Below, piece by piece: positions 53,941 through 63,576 of a stretch of DNA of 64,000 nucleotides. The DNA is taken from contig JADKCL010000006.1 of the NCBI GenBank assembly GCA_016718825.1, positions 62,001-126,000 on the forward strand, in the 5' to 3' direction. Every line of letters begins with the position of its first letter. Position 1 is the first letter of the stretch. A program made the translations under genes and the position numbers. Below the pieces are notes generated by a model. The model did no database searches. It was given only the letters and a program-made list of their open reading frames with translations, and had not been told where the DNA came from. The DNA is from Bacteroidota bacterium (GTDB taxonomy: Bacteria > Bacteroidota > Bacteroidia > J057 > JADKCL01).

Positions 53941-55746
53941 ATGAGAATCCACCAACTGTTTTTATTGCTTAGCCTGACTGTGTCGGGTTTGTCCTTGAAA
54001 TCGCAAACGTTGCCTCCGAATATCTATGCAGACAGTGCACACGCGCCGTTTTTGCATGGCGTGGCATCGTTTGATCCGACCGCAACAAAGGTGATTCTCT
54101 GGACCAAAGTCGATCCGGAGATCAACAGTGGACCCATCACCTTGACTTGGGAAACGTTTGCCGACGCCAATTTGACGCAGCAATTGGCGACCGGAACTGC
54201 AACTGCCTCCGTGACGAGCAACTGGACCGCACAGGCGGATGTTGATTTTCCCGACCCCGAGCGGTTTTATTGGTACCGTTGGAAAGACAGTCAAAGCCGT
54301 TTCAGCGTCGTAGGCCGCACCAAAACGGCTTCGCAGGGCGCGGATGCACAGGCAAGGCTTGCGATCATGTCCTGCAGCAGTGTTTATTCGGGGTATTTTA
54401 ATGCCTATCAGCGCATTGCGACGCGCAACGACATCGACCTCGTCGTGCATCTGGGTGACTATATCTACGATTTTGTCGATGCCGACGAGCAGGTGCGCGT
54501 GCCCTCGCCTGCGCCCGTGGATCCGCAGACGCTTGCCGAATGGCGCGACCGTCACAGCTATTATTTGCTCGATCCCGACTTGCGCGCAGCCCGCCAAAAT
54601 CATCCTTGGGCCGTGATTTGGGACAATCACGATGTCGATGGGGATTCGCCGCAACATGTCGCAGATGCCATTCAGGCGTTTCAGGAATATGTCCCGATGC
54701 GCCTCACCGACGCGATTTTGCCGCATCTGATCTACCGTCGCTTGGCCTATGGCGACCTGCTCGACATTTTGCTCGTGGATGCAACGACCCTGCGGGACAT
54801 CGACACCCTTCCCAATGGCGAATTTTCCATGCTCGGCAATGCCCAATGGAATTGGTTGTCACAGGAATTGTCCAGTTCGACGGCGCTGTGGCGGGTGATC
54901 GGGCAGGAGCGGATGATGGCCGAATTTTCCACGGCGGGCCTTGGCTCGCTGATCAATTATGGGGACGGACCCGTGGCGGATTCCGGCGCTTGGGATGGCT
55001 ACAATGGCGAACGCGTACGCTTGCTCAACCACTTGGACCAGAATGGGATCGACAACAACGTGATCTTGAGCGGTGACATCCACACTTCGTTTCTTTGCGA
55101 CTTGCCGATCGACTACGGCAGCTATGACGATCAAACAGGAGCGGGTTCGGTGGCCGTTGAATTCCTCCCGACGAGCATTACCCGAGGGAATTTTGACGAG
55201 CAGGGCGTTACCGGATTCCTTGCACAATTGGTCCAAGGTGCGATTGCATTGGCCAATGCTCACCATGTTTATTCCGAACTCACGAGCCATGGATATGGAA
55301 TTCTGGACATCCGACCTGATGTTGTCACCGCTGAGTATTGGTATTCCCCTATCTTGCAAGCATCTAATTCAGAATCGTTTGCAACGGGCTACGAATGCCG
55401 GACGGGCGAAAATCATTGGCGGAGAGCGGCACTCAGCAACCCTACAACAGTCTTGGTCGCCTCGGAGGATGCCACACTGCAGAATGTCACCACATCATTG
55501 TTTCCAAATCCGGCGGGTGAATCGGCAACTTTGCGGCTAAACGCTGCACGCACTGAAACTGTGAACATTCTGGTAATGGATCCTGCCTCGGGAAAGCAGG
55601 TTTTGCCGTCAAAAAGGTTGAAATTGAAGGCCAATCAGCCAGCGGAAATGCGGATAGACCTCACCGATTTGCCATCCGGCCACTATCAAATCCTGCTTGA
55701 AAACGGAACCGTCAGGCAGGCAATTCCATTGGTGCATTTTCGGTGA
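53941..55746 (+). CDS. Alkaline phosphatase D (PhoD-like), T9SS-secreted
   Basis: A 601-residue protein with signal LLLSLTVSGLSLKSQ, an N-terminal PhoD beta domain (FLHGVASFDPTATKVILWTKV), a metallophosphatase domain (LAIMSCSSVYSGYFNAY, LVVHLGDYIYDF, AVIWDNHDVDGDS, VILSGDIHTSFLC) and a T9SS type A tail (TSLFPNPAGESATLRLN, SGHYQILLENG). PhoD enzymes are Fe/Ca phosphodi- or monoesterases that release phosphate from DNA or teichoic acids. Most are Tat substrates; here export is by Sec plus T9SS. Metal ligands appear intact. Confidence 0.93.
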   Translation: MRIHQLFLLLSLTVSGLSLKSQTLPPNIYADSAHAPFLHGVASFDPTATKVILWTKVDPEINSGPITLTWETFADANLTQQLATGTATASVTSNWTAQADVDFPDPERFYWYRWKDSQSRFSVVGRTKTASQGADAQARLAIMSCSSVYSGYFNAYQRIATRNDIDLVVHLGDYIYDFVDADEQVRVPSPAPVDPQTLAEWRDRHSYYLLDPDLRAARQNHPWAVIWDNHDVDGDSPQHVADAIQAFQEYVPMRLTDAILPHLIYRRLAYGDLLDILLVDATTLRDIDTLPNGEFSMLGNAQWNWLSQELSSSTALWRVIGQERMMAEFSTAGLGSLINYGDGPVADSGAWDGYNGERVRLLNHLDQNGIDNNVILSGDIHTSFLCDLPIDYGSYDDQTGAGSVAVEFLPTSITRGNFDEQGVTGFLAQLVQGAIALANAHHVYSELTSHGYGILDIRPDVVTAEYWYSPILQASNSESFATGYECRTGENHWRRAALSNPTTVLVASEDATLQNVTTSLFPNPAGESATLRLNAARTETVNILVMDPASGKQVLPSKRLKLKANQPAEMRIDLTDLPSGHYQILLENGTVRQAIPLVHFR

Positions 55747-55780
55747 TAATCCTTAGATTTGAAGGGATTGACGTTGACAA

Positions 55781-56989
55781 ATGGTATTTGGAATGATGAT
55801 CACAGGTGTCGTAGCAGGAATTTTCTCCATGTGGGCGACAAGCAAATTGCTCGGAAACACACCCAATTCCTGGATCAAGCGGCTATTGCATCCACAAGGA
55901 CAAAATGCGGAATCGGCTTATTTGCAACGTGCTGAATCAGCGATCAATCAGCGGTTTCATAAAACACTGGCGCTGCCAATGTTGCCGGTATTGTTCACGC
56001 TAGCAGGACTGTTGGCCTATTTTTCAGGAATCGGGATTGCAACCGGGACATGGAACTATGAACTTTTACTTGGATTTGCCTTGTCGGTCGTCTGCTGTTA
56101 TCCTTTTTTGATGCACTTGCAGCTCATCGATTTCCGCAAAAAAGTCTCCGGATTTGCAGCAAAGCAATTGGCGCGAAGCGCAAGACCTGAAGCCGCCGGA
56201 AAAATTCTGATTGCTGCGGCTGTTCATTCAGATGCGATTGTACGCCTTGCCGCTGTTGCCGGCTTGCGCGAACTCGGTACGAATTCCGGGATTGAAGCCT
56301 TGAAAAAATTGGCGGATGACAAGCAGAATGAGGTGGCTTTGCAAGCCAAGGATGCCATGCGTGACCTTTTGCCCGTCCTGAGAGGCGAATCTGTCTTGAG
56401 CGTCCGTACGATGGATACCTATGTGGAGGAGCATCGATTCCTGCAAAAAAGTCTCAAATCGTCCAATTCAGACAAAGTCAAGCGGGCCTTTGAGAAGTTG
56501 CACGAAATCTCCTTGCAAATCGACGAAATCGTTTATTCGCAGTTGGCCATCCGGCGAGCCTTTCCCGATGTGTATTGCACCGCATGTTATGCCCGCGCAG
56601 AAAGTCAACACTACGAAGAGTGGGAATGGGTGCGCTGCAAGCAATGCAAAGAGGTACATGACCTCCGCTTGGGGGTCGAAAAAGTGTATGGCCAAATCGG
56701 AGGGGACCCGTTGCCAAATGAGGGAAGCCTGGTGAATGGCATTTTGCACGTTGGTCTCTGGGATGAAAAGACCCAAAAGGGTCGATACGGCGAAATCGAG
56801 GTGCTGGAAATCATCGGCGGGAATGCGATCAATTATGACTGGGCCATCAGCGCCGTCATCGAGAAGTTTCACAACCAACATCAAGGTCCTGCCAATATGC
56901 TGACGGTGAGGTTTGTAGCCAATCCGATCCTGGAAGCCAATACGATTCATTTGCTCCGTACCTTGGATCCCGGGTTGATCAAATCCTGA
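55781..56989 (+). CDS. Membrane-anchored HEAT-repeat and zinc-ribbon protein (paralogue 1)
   Basis: A 402-residue protein. Three hydrophobic N-terminal segments (MITGVVAGIFSMWA, LPMLPVLFTLAGLLAYFSG, LLLGFALSVVCCYPFLM) precede HEAT-like helices (KILIAAAVHSDAIVRLAAVAGLRELG, LKKLADDKQNEVALQAKDA), then a zinc ribbon (CTACYARAES...RCKQCKEVHD) and a C-terminal alpha/beta domain (VNGILHVGLWDEK, DWAISAVIEKFHNQH). It is 402 residues against 401 for the paralogue at 57088, with matching order. I know no named family. Located next to the convergent GTPase/GAP1 genes. Confidence 0.75.
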   Translation: MVFGMMITGVVAGIFSMWATSKLLGNTPNSWIKRLLHPQGQNAESAYLQRAESAINQRFHKTLALPMLPVLFTLAGLLAYFSGIGIATGTWNYELLLGFALSVVCCYPFLMHLQLIDFRKKVSGFAAKQLARSARPEAAGKILIAAAVHSDAIVRLAAVAGLRELGTNSGIEALKKLADDKQNEVALQAKDAMRDLLPVLRGESVLSVRTMDTYVEEHRFLQKSLKSSNSDKVKRAFEKLHEISLQIDEIVYSQLAIRRAFPDVYCTACYARAESQHYEEWEWVRCKQCKEVHDLRLGVEKVYGQIGGDPLPNEGSLVNGILHVGLWDEKTQKGRYGEIEVLEIIGGNAINYDWAISAVIEKFHNQHQGPANMLTVRFVANPILEANTIHLLRTLDPGLIKS

Positions 56990-57087
56990 TCCAAATTGGC
57001 CTGCGTTTTCAAAATTTCCTTCCTTCGAATGCCATTTTGTTTCTGAATTCCGTAGAAAGGACAAATCCAACAAATGCGCTCATCGCC

Positions 57088-58293
57088 ATGTTTTATTTTG
57101 GAGTTTGTCTAGGAATGGTTTCGGTGATGGTGGTCATGTACCTCTTTGAAGCCGTGGAGCACCGACTTACGGCGTTATGGTGCCGTCCGTGGTCCAAAAA
57201 AAGCAAACGTGGGTTTCGTTGGCGTATCCAAATGGCTTTGTCGCGCAACCGATTGCCAATGTACGCGCCTTGGTTTTTGGGTTTGCTGAATCCATTTTAC
57301 TTGTTCGCCTTTGCACATGGCCCCTCTCAAGACGTCGCCTTGGGATGTTTGGCTGGTTATGTTGGATTGTCGTTGATGCTTTATCCCGCCTATCTTGGCA
57401 AGCGCCTCCGTCAATTCAGGGAGCAATTCATGCTGTATGCAGCCGAAAAACTGGCTAAAACCGAGGAGCCTGCGTTTGCCGAGCCGATTCTGCTCCGTGC
57501 CGGCGGTTCGCGGCAGGAGGTATTGCGGCTCGCTGCTACCGTCGGACTTAAGGAAATTGGCACTGGTGCCGCCGAAGAGATGCTCGGAAGGCTCTGCGGC
57601 GACCGCAACACAAGAGTTTCCATCGCGGCAATGCAGGCCTACAAAGGATTGCTCAAAGTCTTGAAAGGGCAAAAGGTACTCAGCCTCGCCCCGCTTGCGC
57701 AGCTTTTGGTCGAATTTGAGCGTGAGAAAAAGTCTTCCCGTTACAGGCTTGGTTGGGATAACCTCAAGCGGTTTCCAAAGTTGGCTGCCATCAGCACAGA
57801 AATTGACCGGATCGTCTATTCGCAGTTGTGGCTGCGTCAAGGTTTTCCGCATGTTTTTTGTGAGAAATGCCATGTTTTTGCCGAGCTCAAAGCATTTGAT
57901 GACTGGCGATGGGTCACCTGTCCCGTTTGTCACGATGCCACTGACCTGAGATCCGGGATAGAAAAGGTCGTTGGGACGATCGGGGCAGCTCAGGATTGGG
58001 ATCTCCGTGAAGGAGTTTTGTACATCAGCCTTTGGGACCGGAATGTCAATCGTGCGATCTATGCGGAAGTCGAAGGATTGGAAATTCACAATGACCCGAC
58101 GATGGATCTTGACTGGGCCGTGAGCGCGGTGCTGGAAATGCTGCACAACAAGCATTTGCGTGGAAAAGGACGCATCAGCATTCGATTTATTGGAGTGCCG
58201 AAGCTGGGCATCAATGCAAGGCATATTCTTAAAAGATTTGCCGAGGAATTGCCCGAAGTTGCCGAAGCGGTTGTGCATTCAACCCCCAAATAG
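57088..58293 (+). CDS. Membrane-anchored HEAT-repeat and zinc-ribbon protein (paralogue 2)
   Basis: A 401-residue paralogue of the preceding gene: membrane segments (FYFGVCLGMVSVMVVMYL, APWFLGLLNPFYLFAFAHG, ALGCLAGYVGLSLMLYPA), HEAT-like helices (PILLRAGGSRQEVLRLAATV, EEMLGRLCGDRNTRVSIAA), a shared IYSQLWLRQGFPHVFCEKCH (paralogue 1: VYSQLAIRRAFPDVYCTACY), zinc ribbon (CEKCHVFAEL...CPVCHDATD) and C-terminal DLDWAVSAVLEMLHNKH. The ATG at 57088 gives matching lengths and is preferred over TTG 57037. Its 3' end overlaps the convergent GAP1-like gene by 15 bp. Confidence 0.75.
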   Translation: MFYFGVCLGMVSVMVVMYLFEAVEHRLTALWCRPWSKKSKRGFRWRIQMALSRNRLPMYAPWFLGLLNPFYLFAFAHGPSQDVALGCLAGYVGLSLMLYPAYLGKRLRQFREQFMLYAAEKLAKTEEPAFAEPILLRAGGSRQEVLRLAATVGLKEIGTGAAEEMLGRLCGDRNTRVSIAAMQAYKGLLKVLKGQKVLSLAPLAQLLVEFEREKKSSRYRLGWDNLKRFPKLAAISTEIDRIVYSQLWLRQGFPHVFCEKCHVFAELKAFDDWRWVTCPVCHDATDLRSGIEKVVGTIGAAQDWDLREGVLYISLWDRNVNRAIYAEVEGLEIHNDPTMDLDWAVSAVLEMLHNKHLRGKGRISIRFIGVPKLGINARHILKRFAEELPEVAEAVVHSTPK

Positions 58294-60093
58294 GCGCTTG
58301 ATCCGGTTCAGAATACCGGCTTTGCCTCCTGCCTCCTCAATTTCTGCCTTGAAAAATCCCATGTCCATCAACTCGTCCATTTTCATCCCATGCACCTTTA
58401 CCAAGGCTGAAATTAAGCCAAAGCGTCCTTTCCCCTTTCTTTCCAGCTCAAGCGGAAGTGAGGTGCCGAGTGCAAACGCGCGAATGTTGGGGTATTGGGT
58501 GAAATCCTCGGTTTTTCCGAGCCGCTTCGCGGCTTTCCAGCTTTCCTCGTTTCCGCCCGTCAATGCCAACCAACGGTTCAGATGCATCAACCAGTCAATT
58601 TCTCCGTCGGCAAGGCAATCATAATCAGCCAATTCAATCACCGTGGCAACCAAGCCGACCTTAAAGTCCAAATACTTGGCTGGAATTTTGGTTTGGATAT
58701 AGTATCCGAGGTTTTCAACGATTTTCGGTTCGCGCGGAAGACTTGAGATGCTTTTTCGCATGGCTGCCAACGCGGGCAAAAAGGTCAGACTCTTGTGATC
58801 TCCATGCCTCAGAATCACGCCCAGTGCCTCAGACTGCTGTCCCTCGGGAATCTGAGACAGCATTTCTTCACTCGGAAATTTTTGCGTCCACATGCCCGCG
58901 AGCAATTGCAGGGTCGGGCTGCCTTGCCCCACGATTTTGGCATTGGGGGCATCGGCAATCATCTCCGGTGAGATTTCCTTGGACAAAATCGCCCATTGCA
59001 ATCCCTCTGTGATCTCATGGATGGGATATCCGCGCATCCAACAAATCAATTGGTCGTGGTAATTGGTGGCATCCTTGAGTTGCGCGGTCCATTTCGCCCC
59101 GAGTTGTGGCAATAATCCCGACTCAAACAAGTTTCCAATGGCATCGCGATTGACCAATTCAAACAACGGATCCGATTGCATGTCGGGTCCGGTTGGGGAC
59201 TTGGAAACCATCGCTTGCGACAAGGCATACATTGCATTCAGGAGCTGTCGCGAAACGGGATTGACACAAACCTCTAACAGCCAATTGGAAAAGGGATCCG
59301 AAGGCTGTCCAAAAGCAGCAATTTCAGCGTCAGGCCATTTTACTTTGGTCCCTCGCCCGGAAAACATTGCCGGTCTTCCGGTTACCGGTGGTTGATCGGT
59401 ATAACCAAAGATGCGCAGGGGAGAAAAGAATATTTTGCCACCGTCAAAGGCGTCGTCCCAAGCGACCGATGTGCGGAGGGAATCGGGCATGAACGTCGAA
59501 CAAATCTCAAAGATTTCGCTGACCTCGGCAGGGGAGCCTTGGAGCACGATGGCCAATTCGCGGTTTTGGGTATGTGCTACATGGTACACTGCCATGAGCA
59601 GTTCCGCAGCAGGTTCGTCCTCTTCTTCGTCAAGCCGTCGGCCTTGATTGGGCTCGAAGGGCAGGTCCAAATCCTTGATTTTGCCAGCCAGGGTATCGAC
59701 ATCAGGTGATGACAACAAGGCTTCAAGACTTGGAAAACGGTGGGCCTGCACCAATTCCCGCAATTCAGCGACGGTATTCATTTGCCGCCAGTCTTTTTCG
59801 CCAATCAAAAATCCTTCGCAGAGGAAGGCGCCTCCGCGCCCATGTTCGTCGCGCACCTCAGGCAATGCCCTCAAAATCAGCAATACCAAGTACAATTCGC
59901 CCTTGACCTGCTTGTAAAATACCGTCGAATTGTCGGTTTCCAGCGCTTCTGGAAAGTGAATATGGGACTCGATTTCAAGGACTTCCTTGCTGCCCAACAA
60001 ATCCCCCGGCAAAAAAGCAGATTGAAATCCGTTTTTACCGGTTGGAGAAAGGTCCTTGGTGAGACGCGTATAGATGTAGCGATGGATTTTCAT
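58279..60093 (-). CDS. GAP1-like GTPase-associated protein
   Basis: A 604-residue soluble protein. The N-terminal region (HRYIYTRLTKDLSPTGKNGFQ, ALPEVRDEHGRGGAFLCEGFLI, ELLMAVYHVAHTQNRELAIVL, SLRTSVAWDDAFDGGKIFFSP) has the beta-rich pattern I associate with GAP1-N2 (GTPase-associated protein 1). The middle and C-terminal parts are helical (LLNAMYALSQAMVSK, IHEITEGLQWAILSK, DYDCLADGEIDWLMHLNRWL), possibly GAP1-M/C. It starts 11 nt after the GTPase stop, a spacing that fits cotranscription. The assignment to GAP1 is by pattern memory, not a search. Start ATG 60093. Confidence 0.7.
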   Translation of the reverse strand: MKIHRYIYTRLTKDLSPTGKNGFQSAFLPGDLLGSKEVLEIESHIHFPEALETDNSTVFYKQVKGELYLVLLILRALPEVRDEHGRGGAFLCEGFLIGEKDWRQMNTVAELRELVQAHRFPSLEALLSSPDVDTLAGKIKDLDLPFEPNQGRRLDEEEDEPAAELLMAVYHVAHTQNRELAIVLQGSPAEVSEIFEICSTFMPDSLRTSVAWDDAFDGGKIFFSPLRIFGYTDQPPVTGRPAMFSGRGTKVKWPDAEIAAFGQPSDPFSNWLLEVCVNPVSRQLLNAMYALSQAMVSKSPTGPDMQSDPLFELVNRDAIGNLFESGLLPQLGAKWTAQLKDATNYHDQLICWMRGYPIHEITEGLQWAILSKEISPEMIADAPNAKIVGQGSPTLQLLAGMWTQKFPSEEMLSQIPEGQQSEALGVILRHGDHKSLTFLPALAAMRKSISSLPREPKIVENLGYYIQTKIPAKYLDFKVGLVATVIELADYDCLADGEIDWLMHLNRWLALTGGNEESWKAAKRLGKTEDFTQYPNIRAFALGTSLPLELERKGKGRFGLISALVKVHGMKMDELMDMGFFKAEIEEAGGKAGILNRIKRLFGG

Positions 60094-60104
60094 GGGGTTT
60101 TGTT

Positions 60105-61160
60105 CTATTTTCCTGCTGAGGATGTTTGTGGAATTTGGTTCTTTTCCCTTTTGCTTTGGAACCACGCGAGCATTTTTTGGAAAAGCCCTGTCTTCGCGGC
60201 CGAAGTCTCCTTTCTACGCGCAAAGTCCAGCACCCAAAGAAATGGATCGAGCACCCGGAGCGGGTTCAATTTGCCGTCTTCATCGTCATCTGCCAAGCCC
60301 ATGGCGCTCACAACGGTATATCTGACCTCGAGGAAGTGATCGCGGGCCATGTTGGCAAAACGCGTACAACCCAAGTCCTGCCGCAACCATTCTTCAATGC
60401 GAATGGAAGTCAATCCCAAGTCCAGAATCTTGTCGTTGAGGTTCATCGCATAGTAGTCCGTGGCACCCTCAGACAGCCATTTGCGCAATGCAGGGCTTAA
60501 TTTTGCAGAGGGGAGGTCGCTTTTGGTAAAAATCACCACCACCCGTTGCGATGTGCGGGTATTCGTATTGAGTTTATCGTCGGCTGCACGGATGTAGGTG
60601 TCGAGCAAGCGACTCATTTGGTCATCGAGCTCATTTGCATCGCAATCCGGAATACTCATGATGAACAACACGGTATCGGAATGCGCCACAAAAAATCCTG
60701 CCCTTGCAATCTGTGTGGCATCGTTAAAAACCTCACCTGCCGTATCGTAGTAGCCTACAAAGGCATCCTCAAAGACCGGCAATTGATGGTAATGGACCAA
60801 CGCTGGACTGGGGAAGTTGGCTGGCGTACTTTCTGGAAGTGCGCCCTTTTCAAACAACGGGACCTGTTCATAAATGATCCGGTGCGTGAAATCGTCCAAG
60901 CTTCGGAAATAATAACCGTTCCAGAAGTTGGAGAAGCGTTTCAGTGTGCTGAAAAGTGAAGTCAAATAGACTGTTTTCCCATGGCCTGAAAATCCGACGA
61001 CGCCCACCATGGTGCGCAACATCAAGGCCGAATCCAAAAAGGTCTTGGGAATATCGGTGCGGCAATTGGGGCAATGCGGCACATTGGTCTTCGTATCACG
61101 GAGAAATTTCTCCACGTTTTGAAGGCAATAGGGGCATCTGAGGAGGGTGGGAGTGGACAT
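60105..61160 (-). CDS. Zinc-ribbon TRAFAC-like GTPase (double-GTPase-2 / DO-GTPase2 type)
   Basis: A 351-residue protein. An N-terminal zinc ribbon (Cys9, Cys12, Cys30, Cys33; RCPYCLQNVEKF, VPHCPNCRTDIP) is followed by a GTPase domain with P-loop GFSGHGKT (56-63), G3 YYDTAGEVF, G4-like IFTKSDLP, and a long helix-rich tail ending in Lys/Arg-rich residues (FQSKREKNQIPQ). The HGK P-loop and DTAGE are typical of TRAFAC GTPases that pair with GAP1 proteins in conflict-type systems. Upstream 175 nt separate it from the caspase-like gene on the same strand. Confidence 0.82.
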   Translation of the reverse strand: MSTPTLLRCPYCLQNVEKFLRDTKTNVPHCPNCRTDIPKTFLDSALMLRTMVGVVGFSGHGKTVYLTSLFSTLKRFSNFWNGYYFRSLDDFTHRIIYEQVPLFEKGALPESTPANFPSPALVHYHQLPVFEDAFVGYYDTAGEVFNDATQIARAGFFVAHSDTVLFIMSIPDCDANELDDQMSRLLDTYIRAADDKLNTNTRTSQRVVVIFTKSDLPSAKLSPALRKWLSEGATDYYAMNLNDKILDLGLTSIRIEEWLRQDLGCTRFANMARDHFLEVRYTVVSAMGLADDDEDGKLNPLRVLDPFLWVLDFARRKETSAAKTGLFQKMLAWFQSKREKNQIPQTSSAGK

Positions 61161-61335
61161 CTGTCGTCAGGAAGAAGGCTAGAAGCTTAAAAACCGCTTA
61201 GGGTACAATGAAATCCATTGCTGCGTGCCGCAACACTACTACAATGATATTAAATTTTCAATTGCACAGCTCGATCAGATCGCAAAATTCTTGCCATGCA
61301 TTCGTTCTCGTTCAGTTGCCTGATCGAATTGCTTC

Positions 61336-63576
61336 TTACCTTGCAATGAACAAAAAGTCACTTCCGGGCTCATTGCCTCCGAATTCGCCAAATCTCGGCT
61401 CGGGCATGAGGCGTTCAAAGTACAGCACCAATTCGGCGAGGGTCATGATGCGGTCGTGACCGCCGTAGTTGCGCAGGGCATCGAGAAACTTCCTTGCATA
61501 AGGCGAGTGGCTTCCCGGTGCGCCATCAGGAACGTATTCCTTGCCGCCCGATGTGAGGTAGCGACGCGTTTTGAATTGCAATTTCCGGTTGATGAAATCA
61601 GTCTGCGTCAGTTCTTTGCCACCGCCATCGGCGGTTTCATTGCCGCGATGACCGCCGCCACCGGCGATGAATGGATCGATCGTGCCGCCGAAGCAGACGT
61701 CCATCATCAGCAGCGTATGCTTGCAAGGAATCGCGTTGACGATCGTACGCAGGTTGCTATGCGCCACGTAGCTGTCGTTGCCTTCATCGTCCTTTTCGGA
61801 GTCGGTGCAAACGACGTAGCCTTCGCCAAACAAATCGTCAAACTTGCCATGGCCGGCAAAGAAAATCAGCAATTGATCATTGTCGGTATAGGCCTTGCGG
61901 GCATATTCCTTCAGCTTTTTCAGAACCTCGGCGCGTGGCGCATCGATCAGCAATTCGGTATTGAAACCATAGTTGGTTTCGAGTTCCTGCGCGATTGTGC
62001 GGCAGTCATTCACAGGATTCACCAAATCGGTCCACTCCGCATAGTCATCCGTTGCAATGAACAAGGCATAGTCCGAACCCGTTCTTTTGACTGGTTGATC
62101 GGGTGTTTTGACTGCAATGCGGATTCCAAAACGTTGGATCAATCCATCTTCATTCTTGGCCATCAAGCGAATGTCGTTGTAGCCAGGCTTCAAGGGCAAT
62201 TCTTGATCGACCAAGATGTCAAACGTGCCTTCGGCATCGCGTTTGGCGACGATTTGTACCTGCTCGTCGTTCACCATCAGTTTCACGCCGTTGAGCTTCG
62301 AGTCACTTTTGATCCCGGCTTTGAACTGAATACTTTTGGCATCGACCGTGATGTCGTCTCCCTGCGGGGAAATCAAGGTCACAACGGGCGGTTGTGGAAC
62401 GTAGCTTTTTTGACCTTCGCGCACTGCGAGGTAATCCATCTCGATCAGGTGCTCGTTGTCCAAGGCAAAGCCAATTTTGTGTCCTGGAAGGTTCACAAAA
62501 GGCGCCTCGGCCATCCAGATATCATTCAGGTAAAAATTGTAGCGGATACCCGTTTTGCGAATCACCAACTTGTTGGGCGTTCCGCGCAGATGCAGCATTT
62601 GATTGCTCGGCGTCCAGTTCACCAGCGTCTTGGCGACGCCATTTTCTACTTGCCGCACACAAAATGAACCCAATCCCCGAATCAGGTATTGGTATCCATT
62701 GTTTTCATCCTTCATTGCCCAGCCAATGCCATAGCCAAATTCTTGGCTGCCACTGATCTGTTTCATGTGAGCTTCGATTTCGAAGTCACGCTCAGGATTC
62801 ACAAGAATTTCGCGGAGTTTATAGGTATGGGCCTCACCTTTGAGGTTTTTCATGCGCATTCTGCCCTTTCCCATCATGCAGTAGGAGCTGTCGGTGGTGG
62901 TCACGCACCAAGCGCGGCTGTTGTCGTCAAAAGTTTCCGCAAAAATTTCGGGCATGGCCTGAAGTTCCAGTGCCTCAAGGCTTTGGACTTCGACTTCCAT
63001 CTTGCCGTAAACGATGTAGCCTGCACGGTTGCCCATGAAGCTGCGGTTGGGCATGCTCCAGACAAACTGATCGTTGAAATAGAACGACATCATGCCGTTC
63101 ACGTTGCGCAGACTCACCTTGTTGCTTTCGCCCATGCCTTTGAGTACGCCAGTGGTTTGCGTAAAGGCCTTGATTTCCTCGACATTGCTTTGGTTGTACC
63201 GGATGACACGGAACTGCCCCGCACCATTGATTTTGATGGCGTAAAAATTACTTTCGTCAGCGGCGCCCCAGACAAATCCGTAGCCGTCGGTTTGATTGCC
63301 AAATTTTTGGGTGAGCTTGGTTTGAATGGTAAAATCCTGTGTGGCATTGAGCGGTAACTCAGGAAGCAGGAAAACCGCAACGCCGTCGGGAAGACGTCCT
63401 TCAAGTTGATACCGTCCATTGATGACGTCGCCGTGCGCCTTTTCGTCGTCGATGATCGCCCAACCATGATGATTGGCTTTAAAATCGTCTTGAAAGATCA
63501 CACGCTCCTGCGCCATGAGCCCATTCAATCCGGCCAGAAGAAGTAGAAACAGAGAAAAGACGGCTTTAAGCTTCAT
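61336..63576 (-). CDS. Exported caspase-like (C14) peptidase with LamG/Ig-like sensor regions
   Basis: A 746-residue protein with signal peptide VFSLFLLLLAGLNGLMAQ. Two concanavalin-like beta domains follow (VIFQDDFKANHHGWAIIDD, FGNQTDGYGFVWGAADES and AETFDDNSRAWCVTTTD, SQEFGYGIGWAMKDENNGY), then an Ig-like domain (PVVTLISPQGDDITVDAK), then a C-terminal caspase fold with DYALFIATDDYAEW, LIFFAGHGKFDD (His576) and LLMMDVCFGGTID (Cys628). Basic-residue cleavage specificity of metacaspases is plausible but not shown. Unlike typical cytosolic effectors it carries a Sec signal. Start ATG 63576. Confidence 0.9.
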   Translation of the reverse strand: MKLKAVFSLFLLLLAGLNGLMAQERVIFQDDFKANHHGWAIIDDEKAHGDVINGRYQLEGRLPDGVAVFLLPELPLNATQDFTIQTKLTQKFGNQTDGYGFVWGAADESNFYAIKINGAGQFRVIRYNQSNVEEIKAFTQTTGVLKGMGESNKVSLRNVNGMMSFYFNDQFVWSMPNRSFMGNRAGYIVYGKMEVEVQSLEALELQAMPEIFAETFDDNSRAWCVTTTDSSYCMMGKGRMRMKNLKGEAHTYKLREILVNPERDFEIEAHMKQISGSQEFGYGIGWAMKDENNGYQYLIRGLGSFCVRQVENGVAKTLVNWTPSNQMLHLRGTPNKLVIRKTGIRYNFYLNDIWMAEAPFVNLPGHKIGFALDNEHLIEMDYLAVREGQKSYVPQPPVVTLISPQGDDITVDAKSIQFKAGIKSDSKLNGVKLMVNDEQVQIVAKRDAEGTFDILVDQELPLKPGYNDIRLMAKNEDGLIQRFGIRIAVKTPDQPVKRTGSDYALFIATDDYAEWTDLVNPVNDCRTIAQELETNYGFNTELLIDAPRAEVLKKLKEYARKAYTDNDQLLIFFAGHGKFDDLFGEGYVVCTDSEKDDEGNDSYVAHSNLRTIVNAIPCKHTLLMMDVCFGGTIDPFIAGGGGHRGNETADGGGKELTQTDFINRKLQFKTRRYLTSGGKEYVPDGAPGSHSPYARKFLDALRNYGGHDRIMTLAELVLYFERLMPEPRFGEFGGNEPGSDFLFIAR

